Positions 28,410 through 37,684 are shown, numbered from the stretch's first letter. The stretch is DNA of 64,000 nt from Candidatus Omnitrophota bacterium (GCA_016196565.1 JACPXK010000042.1:1-64000), one strand, 5' to 3'. Notes: generated by a model not told the origin, from the letters alone. Translations and numbers: made by a program.

Positions 28410-29095
28410 AAAAAGCGGTATGTTTACTTTCCGGTGGGCTTGATTCCACCACGGCGCTCTATCAAGCGCGGCGTGAAGGTTACGAGGTTTACGCTTTGAC
28501 CCTTCATTACGGCCAGCTTCACGAAAAAGAAATCGATTGTGCCCGCCAAATTGCGGGTGAACTCGGTATCCCTCATCATATCGTTGCGATTTCCATGCCC
28601 TGGAAGGGCAGTGCGCTGCTTGATTCCTCGATTCCGGTTCCTACCGGCCGGGAAGAATCTGAAATGGCGAAGGAAATCCCGTCAACTTATGTTCCGGCAC
28701 GCAATAGCGTGTTTCTTTCCCTGGCCGCTTCCTGGGCTGAATCCTTGGGAGCCGAAGCCATTTTTTTTGGCGCCAATATTCAGGATTACAGCGGCTATCC
28801 CGATTGCCGTCCTGAATTTCTTAACGCCTTTACGGAATTAATTCGCCTTGGCACCAAACAAGGAAGCGAAGGCCGTAAAATGGAAATCAAGGCTCCGCTT
28901 CTTAAACTTTCGAAAAAGGAAATTGTTTTGCTCGGGGATTCGCTGGGCGTTCCTTTTCAAAAAACCTGGTCCTGTTATCAAGGTAAAGGCGAGCCCTGCG
29001 GAGAATGCGATTCCTGCATCCTTCGTGCGAAGGGTTTTCGTGAAGCCGGTTTCGAAGACCCTCTCAGTCATCATGCAACATCCTCCCACCGCTGA
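28406..29095 (+). CDS. queC: 7-cyano-7-deazaguanine synthase
   Basis: An ATP-dependent enzyme making preQ0 for queuosine tRNA modification. The 229-aa protein has the PP-loop LLSGGLDSTTALYQA, the conserved STYVPARNSVFLSLA, GANIQDYSGYPDCRPEF, and a zinc site CYQGKGEPCGECDSC. It overlaps murI by 4 nt and queE by 23 nt. The neighbouring queE supplies its substrate, so two consecutive steps of the pathway are encoded side by side. Confidence 0.95.
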   Translation: MKKAVCLLSGGLDSTTALYQARREGYEVYALTLHYGQLHEKEIDCARQIAGELGIPHHIVAISMPWKGSALLDSSIPVPTGREESEMAKEIPSTYVPARNSVFLSLAASWAESLGAEAIFFGANIQDYSGYPDCRPEFLNAFTELIRLGTKQGSEGRKMEIKAPLLKLSKKEIVLLGDSLGVPFQKTWSCYQGKGEPCGECDSCILRAKGFREAGFEDPLSHHATSSHR

Positions 29096-29783
29096 TCGCG
29101 CGCGCATTTCCGAGATTTTTTCTTCTCTTCAAGGAGAGGGAACCCGTTTGGGTGAGCGCCATCTTTTTATCCGTTTTGAAGAATGTCATATTCAATGCGG
29201 TTATTGCGACGAAGTAAAAGCCGGAGTAGAAATGACTTTGGATGAAGTTTTGTTGCGCGTCAAGCAATTGGAAGCTGAAGAAGGTCCCCATGCTTATGTC
29301 AGTCTCACGGGAGGCGAGCCGCTGCTTTATTTGACTTTTCTCCGGCACTTAATGCCCGCGCTTAAATCCCTGGGCTTGAAAATTTATTTGGAAACAAACG
29401 GCATCCTCTGGCCGGCGCTCGGAGAGCTTATCGGCTGGTGCGATGTGATTGCCATGGACATGAAGCCTGCAAGCGTTACGGGGGAAAAGAATTTTGATTT
29501 TGATCATCGCCATTTTTTACAAATAGCCCGTCAAAAGGAAGTCTTTGTGAAAATCGTCATATCCCGTGAAATTGACAGGGCGGAATATGAGAATGAAATT
29601 CGTATCGTGGCGGAGGTTGCCCCCGCAGTTCCCGTTATTTTACAGCCCATTTCCAGCCGGATTGAAGGACATGAAGATCCGGAGTTAATGGAACTCCTCG
29701 TTCAGTTGCAAAGATCAGGCTCAAAATGGCTGAAAGATATTCGCATCGTGCCCCGTTTCCATAAAATTTTTAATCTCAGATAA
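29073..29783 (+). CDS. queE: 7-carboxy-7-deazaguanine synthase
   Basis: A radical-SAM enzyme forming CDG from 6-carboxytetrahydropterin. From ATG 29073 it is 236 aa; an upstream extension would run through queC in another frame. It shows [20 protein letters not shown], the cluster motif [26 protein letters not shown] and AMDMKPAS. The cysteine spacing is the ordinary CxxxCxxC, not the enlarged loop of some QueE proteins. queD is not in the window. Confidence 0.92.
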   Translation: MQHPPTADRARISEIFSSLQGEGTRLGERHLFIRFEECHIQCGYCDEVKAGVEMTLDEVLLRVKQLEAEEGPHAYVSLTGGEPLLYLTFLRHLMPALKSLGLKIYLETNGILWPALGELIGWCDVIAMDMKPASVTGEKNFDFDHRHFLQIARQKEVFVKIVISREIDRAEYENEIRIVAEVAPAVPVILQPISSRIEGHEDPELMELLVQLQRSGSKWLKDIRIVPRFHKIFNLR

Positions 29784-29794
29784 GGAGTATTGCC

Positions 29795-30511
29795 TTGCGC
29801 GAAGACGGCCGTAAACCTCAGGACCTTCGGAAGATCAGTATCAAAAAAGGATTTTTAAAATATGCCATGGGTTCTTGCTTGATTGAAATGGGCGAGACTA
29901 AAGTGATTTGCGCGGCCAGTGTGGAAGAAAAGGTGCCGCAATTTCTTAAAAAAGATGGACGCGGATGGGTGACCGCGGAATATGGCATGCTTCCGGCTTC
30001 ATGCACCGAAAGAATTCAACGCGAATCCAGCAAAGGGAAGCAGTCCGGCAGAACTCATGAGATTCAGCGTTTGATCGGCCGCAGTCTTCGTTCCGTCGTG
30101 GATCTCACTAAGATCGGGGAGCGCACCATTTGGATTGATGCGGATGTCCTTCAAGGTGACGGCGGAACCCGCACGGCAGCCATTACCGGCAGTTTTATCG
30201 CCCTTGCCGAAGCCATCGAGAAGCTCAAAAAAGGCGGCCTGCTTTTGGAATCTCCGATCAAAGATTATGTGGCGGCTGTCAGTGTCGGTATTGTCGATGG
30301 AAAACCTGTTTTGGATCTTTGTTATCATGAAGATTCTCAAGCCGAAGTCGATATGAATGTGGTGATGACCGGTGCCGGAAAATTTGTAGAAGTTCAGGGA
30401 ACAGCGGAAGGAAAGCCGTTTAGCAAACCCGAAATGGCCAAACTTCTGACTCTCGCCAAAAAAGGAATTTCCGAACTCATCCAGATGCAAAGAAAACATG
30501 TCCATTTTTAA
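29795..30511 (+). CDS. rph: Ribonuclease PH
   Basis: A phosphorolytic 3'-5' exoribonuclease that trims tRNA 3' ends. The 238-aa protein shows [49 protein letters not shown], and the phosphate/metal site [16 protein letters not shown] and [15 protein letters not shown]. Start is TTG 29795, supported by AAGGAG at 29782-29787, 7 bp ahead. It is followed at once by rdgB, a pairing common in bacteria. Confidence 0.95.
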   Translation: MREDGRKPQDLRKISIKKGFLKYAMGSCLIEMGETKVICAASVEEKVPQFLKKDGRGWVTAEYGMLPASCTERIQRESSKGKQSGRTHEIQRLIGRSLRSVVDLTKIGERTIWIDADVLQGDGGTRTAAITGSFIALAEAIEKLKKGGLLLESPIKDYVAAVSVGIVDGKPVLDLCYHEDSQAEVDMNVVMTGAGKFVEVQGTAEGKPFSKPEMAKLLTLAKKGISELIQMQRKHVHF

Positions 30512-30527
30512 GCTGGAGCAAACTGTC

Positions 30528-31160
30528 ATGGAAACGGATAAATCCCAGCGATTACTTTTGGCTTCAACTAATCGTAAAAAACTCGAAGAATTGCAAACGC
30601 TTTTGTCGGATCTTGATATTGAAGTCGTATGTCTCAAGGATTTGGCAAATTTTCAGGAAGTTCCGGAAAATGGAAAAACTTTCCGTGAGAATGCTTCGCT
30701 GAAGGCCTTAGGGTATGCCCGGCAAAGCGGGCTTTTGACGGTGGCGGAGGATTCCGGCTTATGTTGTGATGCCTTGGAAGGCGCACCCGGAATTTATTCT
30801 GCCAGGTTCGCGGGGTCTTCCAAATCCGATGCCGAGAATAATGAAAAATTGCTCAAGTTACTCGCTAAAGTCCCGGATAATTGCCGGGGGGCTCATTTTA
30901 AATCAGCCGTTGCCATTGCCGAACCAGAATTCTTATTAACCACCATGGAAGGCGAAGTGCATGGTGTTATCAGTCATGAAGTGCGTGGAGAGAATGGATT
31001 CGGCTATGATCCGGTTTTTTTCTATCCGCCGTTTGGAAAGACATTTGGGGAAGTGCCGCCGGAAATGAAACATCAAGTTTCTCATCGGGCCAAAGCACTT
31101 GAAAAAGCGAAGAACTATTTAAAAAATTATCTTCCGTACCGGTTTCATGGTGGGCGGTAG
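30528..31160 (+). CDS. rdgB: dITP/XTP pyrophosphatase
   Basis: Removes deaminated purine nucleoside triphosphates (Ham1 family). ATG 30528 is preferred to ATG 30498 because GGAG (30514-30517) is properly placed and the start then clears the rph stop; this gives 210 aa. Motifs: LLASTNRKKLEELQTL, ENASLKALGYARQSGL, VAEDSGLCCDALEGAPGIYS and GENGFGYDPVFFYP, with HRAKALEK near the end. Its last 13 nt overlap the 3' end of a tRNA-Val gene on the other strand. Confidence 0.95.
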   Translation: METDKSQRLLLASTNRKKLEELQTLLSDLDIEVVCLKDLANFQEVPENGKTFRENASLKALGYARQSGLLTVAEDSGLCCDALEGAPGIYSARFAGSSKSDAENNEKLLKLLAKVPDNCRGAHFKSAVAIAEPEFLLTTMEGEVHGVISHEVRGENGFGYDPVFFYPPFGKTFGEVPPEMKHQVSHRAKALEKAKNYLKNYLPYRFHGGR

Positions 31161-31224
31161 AGGACTCGAACCTCTGACCTCTTCCATGTCAAGGAAGCGT
31201 TCTAACCAACTGAACTAACCGCCC
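31148..31224 (-). tRNA. tRNA-Val (GAC)
   Basis: The reverse strand folds into a full cloverleaf: acceptor GGGCGGT/ACCGCCC, anticodon stem CTTCC/GGAAG around loop TTGACAT (anticodon GAC), T-loop GGTTCGAGTCC, discriminator A and an encoded CCA. The 3' end runs 13 nt into the end of rdgB on the opposite strand. Confidence 0.95.
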
Positions 31225-31426
31225 GAGAAAATTTTCAAAATTTTCCGGCGTAACCCCGGAGCATAAGCGAAGGGGTAACCGCCCCAGAAGATTGTCGAAT
31301 GCCGATAAGAAAGGGACTAAGCTATCAAAAGATGGCGTGTCTTTCAATGCATTTTGCGTAAAAACACCTAACTTAATGAATTAAGCCTCCGGTTCTTAGA
31401 GCCGCAGGTTCGGAGAGGAGAGATTT
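31225..31426. other. Gene-free stretch with AT palindrome and imperfect hairpin
   Basis: A perfect palindrome GAAAATTTT-C-AAAATTTTC lies at 31227-31245, just upstream of tRNA-Val in its own sense. It is followed by an imperfect GGCGTAACCCC / GGGGTAACCGCC inverted repeat (about 31247-31281). Nothing else is recognisable. Promoters for both the tRNA (leftward) and the small basic ORF (rightward) should lie here, but none stands out. Confidence 0.4.
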
Positions 31427-31519
31427 ATGGGAAGAGATCATAAAAAAAGAATCAAACGTCAACGCCGCAAAGCGAGACTCAAACGAATAAAACAGGCCAA
31501 AAAGTCCAAAAAATCCTAA
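31427..31519 (+). CDS. Very small, very basic protein, 30 aa
   Basis: ATG 31427 follows GGAGAGGAGAG and opens 30 codons ending in TAA. Twenty of thirty residues are Lys, Arg or His (starts MGRDHKKRIKRQRRKAR). The composition resembles small ribosome-associated proteins and AURKAIP1/COX24-type peptides, but no family match is certain. It lies directly ahead of thrS-infC-rpmI-rplT, a translation operon, which fits a ribosomal role. A translated leader controlling thrS is the alternative. Confidence 0.5.
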   Translation: MGRDHKKRIKRQRRKARLKRIKQAKKSKKS

Positions 31520-31562
31520 TCACGGGGTTCAAAGGAAAAAAGTTGCCTTCAGCAGGGAGAAT

Positions 31563-33353
31563 TTGTACAATACCGCCTTATCTTCAAGTCAGAAAAGGAG
31601 TTCCGATCAATCGCTCAAACGAAGTATGGTGAATTCCAATCCCGAGGCGTTAGCTCGCCTTCGTCATTCGGCCGCGCACGTTCTGGCCCAAGCTGTTTTG
31701 AACCTTTATCCCGGCACAAAATTAGCAATCGGTCCAGCCATTAAAGATGGGTTTTATTACGATTTCGATCGTGATGAACCTTTCACGGAAGAGGACTTGG
31801 CAAAATTAGAAGCCAAGATGGAGCAGATTGTCAGTGAGGCCCAGGAGTTTAGCCAGCGTCCCGTAGCAAAAGCGGAAGCGGAAAAATTTTTCAAATCCCG
31901 GCAGGAACCCTATAAGCTTGAAATTTTATCGGGTTTGAATGACGGCGAGATTACGCTAGTTCAAAACGGCCCGTTTATCGATCTTTGCCGTGGGAATCAT
32001 ATTCATAACACCAAGGAATTAGCGGCCATTAAGCTGCTTTCCATTGCCGGGGCCTATTGGCGCGGCAGCGAACGCAACAAAATGCTTCAGCGGGTTTACG
32101 GCACGGCATTTTTTTCTAAAGAAGAATTAACGGCTTATTTAAACCGGCTGGAAGAATCGAAAAAACGGGATCATCGTAAACTCGGCAAGCAGCTTGATTT
32201 ATTCAGCTTTCACGTGGAAGCCCCCGGGATGCCGTTCTATCATCCGAAGGGGATGTGCCTTTACGAAACTTTGGTGGAGTATTGGCGCGAAGAACATCGT
32301 AAGGAAGGTTATTTGGAAATTAAAACGCCGGTTCTTTTGAAAGACGAATTATGGAAACAAAGCGGTCATTACGACCACTATAAAGAAAATATGTTTTTTT
32401 CGAAGGTTGATGATGGAAGTTTCGCCGTTAAGCCGATGAATTGTCCGGGAAGCACGCTGGTTTACCGGAGTTCGCAAAAGTCATATCGCAATCTTCCGCT
32501 GAAATTGGCCGAGCTCGGACTTGTGCACCGGCGGGAACTCTCAGGGGTTTTGCACGGGCTTTTTCGTGTGAATGCCTTTACCATCGATGATGCCCATATT
32601 TTTTGCACGGAATCACAAATTGAGGAAGAAATCTCAAAATGCATTGCATTGATCCGGCGTATGTATCATCAATTTGGATTTGAAGAAATTAGAATCAGCC
32701 TTTCCACCCGCCCCAAAGATTCGATGGGGGGAGATGATATTTGGAATAAAGCCATTGCCGGTTTAAAAGGGGCCCTGGCATCCCAACAGCTGGCCTATGA
32801 TATTCATGAGGGCGGCGGCGCTTTTTACGGCCCTAAAATTGATTTTGAAATTACCGATTCGATCGGCCGGGAATGGCAATGCGGGACCATTCAGCTGGAT
32901 TTTCAAATGCCGGAACGCTTCAACCTTTCGTATATCGATTCCGATAATCATGCGAAGCGTCCCGTGATGGTTCATAGGGCGGTGTTTGGATCGGTGGAAA
33001 GATTTTATGGGGTTTTGGTTGAGCACTATGCCGGCCAATTTCCGGTTTGGCTGGCACCCGAACAAGTGAGAGTGCTCACCATTTCCGAAAAAAATATCGA
33101 GGCGGCCCAAAAGGCGATGGAGTCATTAAAATCCGCCGGGATTCGCGTAGCAGGGGATTTGAGTTCAGAAAAAATCGGTTATAAGATTCGAAACGCGGAA
33201 TTGGATAAAATTCCTTATATTTTTGTGATCGGTAATAAAGAGGCCGAAAGCGGCAAAGTGGCGGTTCGTTTGCACGGCGGTAAGGACATCGGCCCGCAAG
33301 ATTTGGCGGAGATGATTTTCCGAATTCAGAAAGAAATAAAAGACAGAAAATAA
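31563..33353 (+). CDS. thrS: Threonyl-tRNA synthetase without TGS domain
   Basis: Class II synthetase charging tRNA-Thr. The second additional (editing) domain begins almost at once (RLRHSAAHVLAQAVLNLYPG) and includes DLCRGNHIHNTKELAAIKL. The catalytic core follows, with MNCPGS, HRRELSGVLHGLFRVNAFT, GGGAFYGPKIDFE and HRAVFGSVERFYG, then the anticodon-binding domain (from VRVLTIS). At up to 596 aa it lacks the roughly 60-residue N-terminal TGS domain of most bacterial ThrRS. The start is uncertain: TTG 31563 has GGGAG too close, and ATG 31626 has no clear ribosome site. Confidence 0.93.
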   Translation: MYNTALSSSQKRSSDQSLKRSMVNSNPEALARLRHSAAHVLAQAVLNLYPGTKLAIGPAIKDGFYYDFDRDEPFTEEDLAKLEAKMEQIVSEAQEFSQRPVAKAEAEKFFKSRQEPYKLEILSGLNDGEITLVQNGPFIDLCRGNHIHNTKELAAIKLLSIAGAYWRGSERNKMLQRVYGTAFFSKEELTAYLNRLEESKKRDHRKLGKQLDLFSFHVEAPGMPFYHPKGMCLYETLVEYWREEHRKEGYLEIKTPVLLKDELWKQSGHYDHYKENMFFSKVDDGSFAVKPMNCPGSTLVYRSSQKSYRNLPLKLAELGLVHRRELSGVLHGLFRVNAFTIDDAHIFCTESQIEEEISKCIALIRRMYHQFGFEEIRISLSTRPKDSMGGDDIWNKAIAGLKGALASQQLAYDIHEGGGAFYGPKIDFEITDSIGREWQCGTIQLDFQMPERFNLSYIDSDNHAKRPVMVHRAVFGSVERFYGVLVEHYAGQFPVWLAPEQVRVLTISEKNIEAAQKAMESLKSAGIRVAGDLSSEKIGYKIRNAELDKIPYIFVIGNKEAESGKVAVRLHGGKDIGPQDLAEMIFRIQKEIKDRK

Positions 33354-33366
33354 TTTCACTAACCGC

Positions 33367-33389
33367 GAGAATATTCTTGGAATGTTCTC
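33367..33389 (+). promoter_or_regulatory. Hairpin in the infC leader
   Basis: GAGAATATTC (33367-33376) pairs with GAATGTTCTC (33380-33389) over 10 bp (one G-T) around a 3-nt loop, 16 bp before the infC ribosome site. It may mark an end of the thrS message or regulate infC; no T-run follows. Confidence 0.45.
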
Positions 33390-33415
33390 ATAACCTGCTA
33401 TCTTGAGGAGGTTCA

Positions 33416-33964
33416 TTGACACCAAACACAAAAGGCGTACGGGCAAATGAGCGGATTCGTGCCGCTCAGATTCGTTTGATTGGAAGCGGTGGGGAACAGC
33501 TTGGAATTGTTCCGGTTAAGGAGGGTTTGGATCGTGCCCAGAATGAGGGGTTGGATCTGGTGGAAGTCGCTCCGAATGTAAAACCACCTGTTTGCCGCAT
33601 TCTTGATTTAGGTAAATACCTTTATTCGCTCAGCAAAAAGGAAAAGGAAGCGCGCAAAAAGCAAAAGGTCATCGATGTTAAGGAATTGAAGCTTACTTCT
33701 AAAATCGAAGAGCACGACTATCAAACCAAGCTTCGCAATGCCCGGAAATTTATTGAACGGGGCGATAAAGTAAAGTTGACCTTGTTTTTTCGCGGCCGTG
33801 AAATTACCCACATGGATTTGGGTGAAAAAATTATCGCACGATTTGTCAGTGATATCTCCGACGTCGGGGAAGTTGAAAAAAATGATGGGTTGGAAGGAAA
33901 TGCCATTCATCTTTACCTCACTCCGCGATTAGGGAAGAAAACGACGAAGGAAAAGGAAGCTTAA
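33416..33964 (+). CDS. infC: Translation initiation factor IF-3
   Basis: Binds the 30S subunit and checks start-codon pairing. The 182-aa protein has the N-domain (VRANERIRAAQIRLIG, LDLVEVAPNVKPPVCRI), a lysine-rich linker and the C-domain (KELKLTSKIEEHDYQTK, GDKVKLTLFFRGREI). The start is TTG 33416, 4 bp after GAGGAGG. Non-AUG starts are usual for infC because IF-3 represses its own synthesis through start-codon discrimination. Order infC-rpmI-rplT is the standard bacterial one. Confidence 0.95.
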   Translation: MTPNTKGVRANERIRAAQIRLIGSGGEQLGIVPVKEGLDRAQNEGLDLVEVAPNVKPPVCRILDLGKYLYSLSKKEKEARKKQKVIDVKELKLTSKIEEHDYQTKLRNARKFIERGDKVKLTLFFRGREITHMDLGEKIIARFVSDISDVGEVEKNDGLEGNAIHLYLTPRLGKKTTKEKEA

Positions 33965-33966
33965 TC

Positions 33967-34167
33967 ATGCCAAAATTAAAAACCAAGAAAGCAATGAAGA
34001 AACGATTCCGTATCACAAAAAACGGAAAAGTTTTGGTGTCTAAATCGTTCCGCCGCCATTTGCTGGCGGACCGTTCACCCAAACGCAAACGGCAAGCCCG
34101 GGGATGGCATGTCGTGGATCCGACAGATGTGAAACGAATTACCAAAGGACTTCCGTATGACCGTTAA
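33967..34167 (+). CDS. rpmI: 50S ribosomal protein L35
   Basis: A 66-aa basic protein starting MPKLKTKKAMKKRFRIT, with the RRHLLADRSPKRKRQAR block of bL35. It begins 2 bp after infC, consistent with translational coupling and, by analogy with other bacteria, control by L20 binding to the leader. Confidence 0.96.
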   Translation: MPKLKTKKAMKKRFRITKNGKVLVSKSFRRHLLADRSPKRKRQARGWHVVDPTDVKRITKGLPYDR

Positions 34168-34209
34168 AAGACGGCCATAACTAATTCTTAAAGAAATTAA
34201 GGAGTTAAC

Positions 34210-34557
34210 ATGCCTAGAGCAACGAATACGCCGGCTTCCAGGAAGCGGCGGAAAAAAATTTTTAAACGAGCCAAAGGTTTTTTTAGCGGACGGCGTAAGC
34301 TTTACCGCACCGCGAAGGAAACGGTTCAGCGCGCAATGGCTTTTGCTACGCGTGACCGTAAGCAGCGTAAACGCCAGTTCCGCCGGCTTTGGACCATCCG
34401 TATTAATGCCGCTTGCCGCGAACAGGGCCTTACGTATTCAAGATTTATTGCCGGTTTGAAAAAGGCGAAAATCAATCTTGATCGCAAATCATTGGCTGAT
34501 ATTGCCGTCCGTGACCGCGAAGGCTTTAAAAAGCTTGTGACCTTAGCAAAGGGATAA
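34210..34557 (+). CDS. rplT: 50S ribosomal protein L20
   Basis: A 115-aa bL20 with [39 protein letters not shown] and [28 protein letters not shown] precedes the ATG by a normal distance. It binds 23S rRNA early in assembly and in many bacteria represses its own operon. Confidence 0.97.
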   Translation: MPRATNTPASRKRRKKIFKRAKGFFSGRRKLYRTAKETVQRAMAFATRDRKQRKRQFRRLWTIRINAACREQGLTYSRFIAGLKKAKINLDRKSLADIAVRDREGFKKLVTLAKG

Positions 34558-34601
34558 AACACCCTCAGCTAAGCGTTCGTAGCAGCTGGAAGGTCCACTC
34601 C

Positions 34602-35579
34602 ATGGATCCAATCATTCAAGAACTTCATCTTGAAGCCAAAGCGCGCTTGGAGTCTGTTCGCACGCCGGATGATTTGGAGGCCTTCCGTATTGCCTATCTC
34701 GGGAAAAAAGGCAAACTGAAAGCCTTGATGGAACAGTTGAAAGATATTCCCCATGAAAAGCGGAGGGATTTCGGCCAGGCCGTTAATGATTTTAAGCGTT
34801 TTCTTGAATCAGAGATCGAATCCCGCAAAACGGTATCATCCGCTGTGGTTTCGAGCAGTTCAAAAGAAATTTTCGATGAAACATTGCCCGGCATTTTGCC
34901 TGCCTCCGGTAAAATTCATCCCATCAGTCAAACTATTTTAGAAATCACCCAGATTTTTGAGCGTCTCGGCTTTGAAATCGTCGACGGGCCGGAAATCGAA
35001 ACGGAATTTAATAATTTTACGGCGCTTAATATTCCGCTAGACCATCCCTCGCGGGATGCCTTCGATACTTTTTACACCTCCAAAGGGGAATTGCTGCGTT
35101 CTCAAACCTCCACGGTGCAGATACGGGTGATGCAGTCCCGTAAACCTCCGCTCCGCATTATTGCCCCCGGCCGTGTCTACCGCCCGGATGCCGTAGATGC
35201 CAGCCATTCCTTCATGTTTCATCAAATCGAAGGCTTGATGGTGGATGATCGTGTGACATTCAGCGATTTAAAAGGAATTCTTCATCTTTTCTTGCGTGAG
35301 CTCTTTGGAAAAGATACTAAAATTCGTTTTCGCCCGCATTTTTTCCCTTTTACCGAGCCGAGCGTGGAAGTGGATATTCAATGGGGTAAAGGCTGGCTTG
35401 AAATTCTCGGAGCCGGTACCGTTGATCCGAATGTTTTTAAAGCGGTCGGCTATGATCCCAAAAAAATTCAGGGTTTTGCCTTTGGACTCGGAGTCGAGCG
35501 CATGGCCATGCTTCGCCACCGCATTAACGATATCCGTCTTTTTTATGAAAATGATTTGCGTTTTCTCGAGCAATTTTAA
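34602..35579 (+). CDS. pheS: Phenylalanyl-tRNA synthetase alpha subunit
   Basis: Catalytic subunit of the heterotetrameric PheRS; 325 aa. The N-terminal coiled coil has AYLGKKGKLKALMEQLKDI. The class II core has HPISQTILEITQIFERLGF, LRSQTSTVQIRVMQ, PGRVYRPDAVDASHSFMFHQ, FRPHFFPFTEPSVEVDIQW, and the final GLGVERMAMLRHRINDIRLF. It follows rplT by 44 bp and is followed by pheT after 12 bp. Confidence 0.96.
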   Translation: MDPIIQELHLEAKARLESVRTPDDLEAFRIAYLGKKGKLKALMEQLKDIPHEKRRDFGQAVNDFKRFLESEIESRKTVSSAVVSSSSKEIFDETLPGILPASGKIHPISQTILEITQIFERLGFEIVDGPEIETEFNNFTALNIPLDHPSRDAFDTFYTSKGELLRSQTSTVQIRVMQSRKPPLRIIAPGRVYRPDAVDASHSFMFHQIEGLMVDDRVTFSDLKGILHLFLRELFGKDTKIRFRPHFFPFTEPSVEVDIQWGKGWLEILGAGTVDPNVFKAVGYDPKKIQGFAFGLGVERMAMLRHRINDIRLFYENDLRFLEQF

Positions 35580-35591
35580 CGGAAGATCAAA

Positions 35592-37655
35592 ATGAAAATC
35601 AGCGTCAATTTCCTTAAAGATTTCGTCAAGCTTACGCCGCCCTTTGAACGAGTGGCCGAAAAGCTTACCATGGCTGGACTGGAAGTAAAAAAGGTGGAGC
35701 CGGTCACGACCGGAAAAGATTTTGTTTTCGAGATTGAAATTACGTCCAATCGCCCCGATTGGCTGTCGCATCTTGGGGTGGCCCGGGAAATCGCGGCTGT
35801 GGAAGGCTTATCGCTTAAGATGCCGGATCTTCCGGCGTCTGATAAGCGATCTTTTCCAGCTGGGTGGAAATTGGATCTTAAAGAAAAAGAAGGCTGTCCT
35901 TATTACAGCGGCGTTTTAATTGAAGGCATTAACTGGGCGCCCACTCCTGATTTCATGAAAGAACGGCTGCAGGCTTGCGGGCTTCGTTCCATCAATTTGA
36001 TTGTGGACATTACGAATTATGTGCTCCTGGAAATAGGGCAGCCGCTTCATGCGTTTGACGCCGATCTTTTAAAAGGAAAGGAAATTCAAATCCGCCGTGT
36101 GAAGGCCGGAGAAAGTTTCACGGCGATTGATCAATCTTTGCTTACGCTTCTTGCCTCGGATCTTGTCATTGCGGACCATGACCGTCCGGTGGCTTTGGCG
36201 GGGGTTATGGGCGGGGCCAATTCGGAGGTAAGTGAAAAAACGCGCAATATTTTTCTTGAGTCCGCTTTTTTTAATCCGCGTTGGGTTCGTCAGACGTCCC
36301 GGCGCCTTGGACTCACAAGCGAATCTTCTTACCGGTTTGAAAGGCGGGTGGATCCTCAGGGCGTGGATCTCGGACGTGAACGGGCGATTTATCTTATTCA
36401 AAAATACGCCAAACCGCGTTTTATCGGCGGAGTTTTAAAAGCGGGCTCAAAGCCGGTTGTGTCACAGGGCCGTGTTCATTTAAAAGCGGAAGAAATTCAA
36501 AAAGTTCTGGGTGTTTCGGTGAAGCCGAGGGAAGTGATTTCCATCCTCACGCGTTTAGGATTAGAGGTGAAATCCACATCCGCTGACGCCTGGAATGTCG
36601 GGATTCCGTCGTTTCGTTCCGATTTAACGCGTTCCATCGATCTTATTGAAGAAATTGCGCGCATTCACGGTTACGATAAATTACCGGAGAGCTTGCCGGA
36701 GCGGCAACCTCCCACTGTTCTTAGCCGGCATTCCCAATTAAAATTGCAAAACAAGGCCCGCGAATTTTTTACTGGAGCGGGGCTTTTTGAAACAGTGACA
36801 TTTAGTTTAATTTCCGAAACCGGTCTTGATCCTGACAAGGATTTGTCTGACGCAGTTACTATCGTCAATCCCATGAATAAGGAGCTTACGCGGATGCGGC
36901 CGGTCATGATTCCGAGCCTGCTTCAAGTAGTGAAAAAAAATGTTTCCCAAGGGGCAAAGCGCGTGCCGATTTTTGAAATCGCCAATATTTACCGTCGCGA
37001 CGGTAATAAATCAACTCAGGAAGAAGGCGTTTTAGCGATTGCGTTTTATGGTGACGTACGCGTTAAAAACTGGCTGGATCCCCAAAGAAAATCAACCTTT
37101 TATGATTTGAAAGGGCTGGTCGAAAGTTTTTTAAACAATCTTGGAATTCGCGGCTTTCGTTTTAATTCCAGCCGGCATTCTCTCTTAAATGATACGGGAT
37201 CAGAATCCATTTGCTTAAATTCTGAAGATATTGGTTTTCTCGGGACCGTTCATCCGCGGCTTCTCAAATTATGGGATTTGGAATCCGAAGTCCATTTTGC
37301 GCAAGTATCTCTCAAAAAACTTCATCCGCATGTCCTGTGGCAGAGAGTGTTTCATGATTTGCCTCGTTTTCCTTCCATGGAACGCGATTTATCGCTCTTG
37401 GTTCAAGAATCCGTTAAAGCCGGTGAAATTCAAGAAGAAATCGAGCGACTCGGTGAGGGCCTGGTTCAAAAAATCGAATTATTCGATTTGTTCCGCGGAG
37501 GCCGTGTTAAGCCAGGGCATAAGAATGTCGCGTTTCGCGTGACTTATCAATTCCACGAAAGAACGCTCGTTTCCGAAGAGATTCAAAAGCTCCATACCAA
37601 AATTGCCGACGAGCTTGTCAAAAAATTCCAGGCTGCTTTTCAAGCCACCTCTTAA
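35592..37655 (+). CDS. pheT: Phenylalanyl-tRNA synthetase beta subunit, short form
   Basis: Non-catalytic subunit with editing and tRNA-binding functions; 687 aa against about 795 in E. coli. After MKISVNFLKDFVKLTPPFE and LTMAGLEVKKVEP the chain passes straight to FEIEITSNRPDWLSHLGVARE. The EMAP-II/OB tRNA-binding domain inserted there in most bacteria is missing. B3/B4 editing (NLIVDITNYVLLEIGQPLHAFD, VMGGANSEV), B5 and the catalytic-like core follow. The C-terminal ferredoxin-like anticodon domain (RFPSMERDLSLLV to LHTKIADELV) is intact. The deletion is clean and in frame, so it is a lineage trait rather than damage. Confidence 0.94.
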   Translation: MKISVNFLKDFVKLTPPFERVAEKLTMAGLEVKKVEPVTTGKDFVFEIEITSNRPDWLSHLGVAREIAAVEGLSLKMPDLPASDKRSFPAGWKLDLKEKEGCPYYSGVLIEGINWAPTPDFMKERLQACGLRSINLIVDITNYVLLEIGQPLHAFDADLLKGKEIQIRRVKAGESFTAIDQSLLTLLASDLVIADHDRPVALAGVMGGANSEVSEKTRNIFLESAFFNPRWVRQTSRRLGLTSESSYRFERRVDPQGVDLGRERAIYLIQKYAKPRFIGGVLKAGSKPVVSQGRVHLKAEEIQKVLGVSVKPREVISILTRLGLEVKSTSADAWNVGIPSFRSDLTRSIDLIEEIARIHGYDKLPESLPERQPPTVLSRHSQLKLQNKAREFFTGAGLFETVTFSLISETGLDPDKDLSDAVTIVNPMNKELTRMRPVMIPSLLQVVKKNVSQGAKRVPIFEIANIYRRDGNKSTQEEGVLAIAFYGDVRVKNWLDPQRKSTFYDLKGLVESFLNNLGIRGFRFNSSRHSLLNDTGSESICLNSEDIGFLGTVHPRLLKLWDLESEVHFAQVSLKKLHPHVLWQRVFHDLPRFPSMERDLSLLVQESVKAGEIQEEIERLGEGLVQKIELFDLFRGGRVKPGHKNVAFRVTYQFHERTLVSEEIQKLHTKIADELVKKFQAAFQATS

Positions 37656-37684
37656 GGTATATACTGTGTTTCGCCTGGAATTTT

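Noticed and set aside
31225..31562. T-box riboswitch ahead of thrS
   Set aside because: No T-box sequence, specifier loop or terminator/anti-terminator pair; a small ORF with its own ribosome site occupies the interval.
33415..33417. ATT start codon for infC as in E. coli
   Set aside because: ATT at 33415 is out of frame with IF-3; the in-frame start is TTG at 33416.
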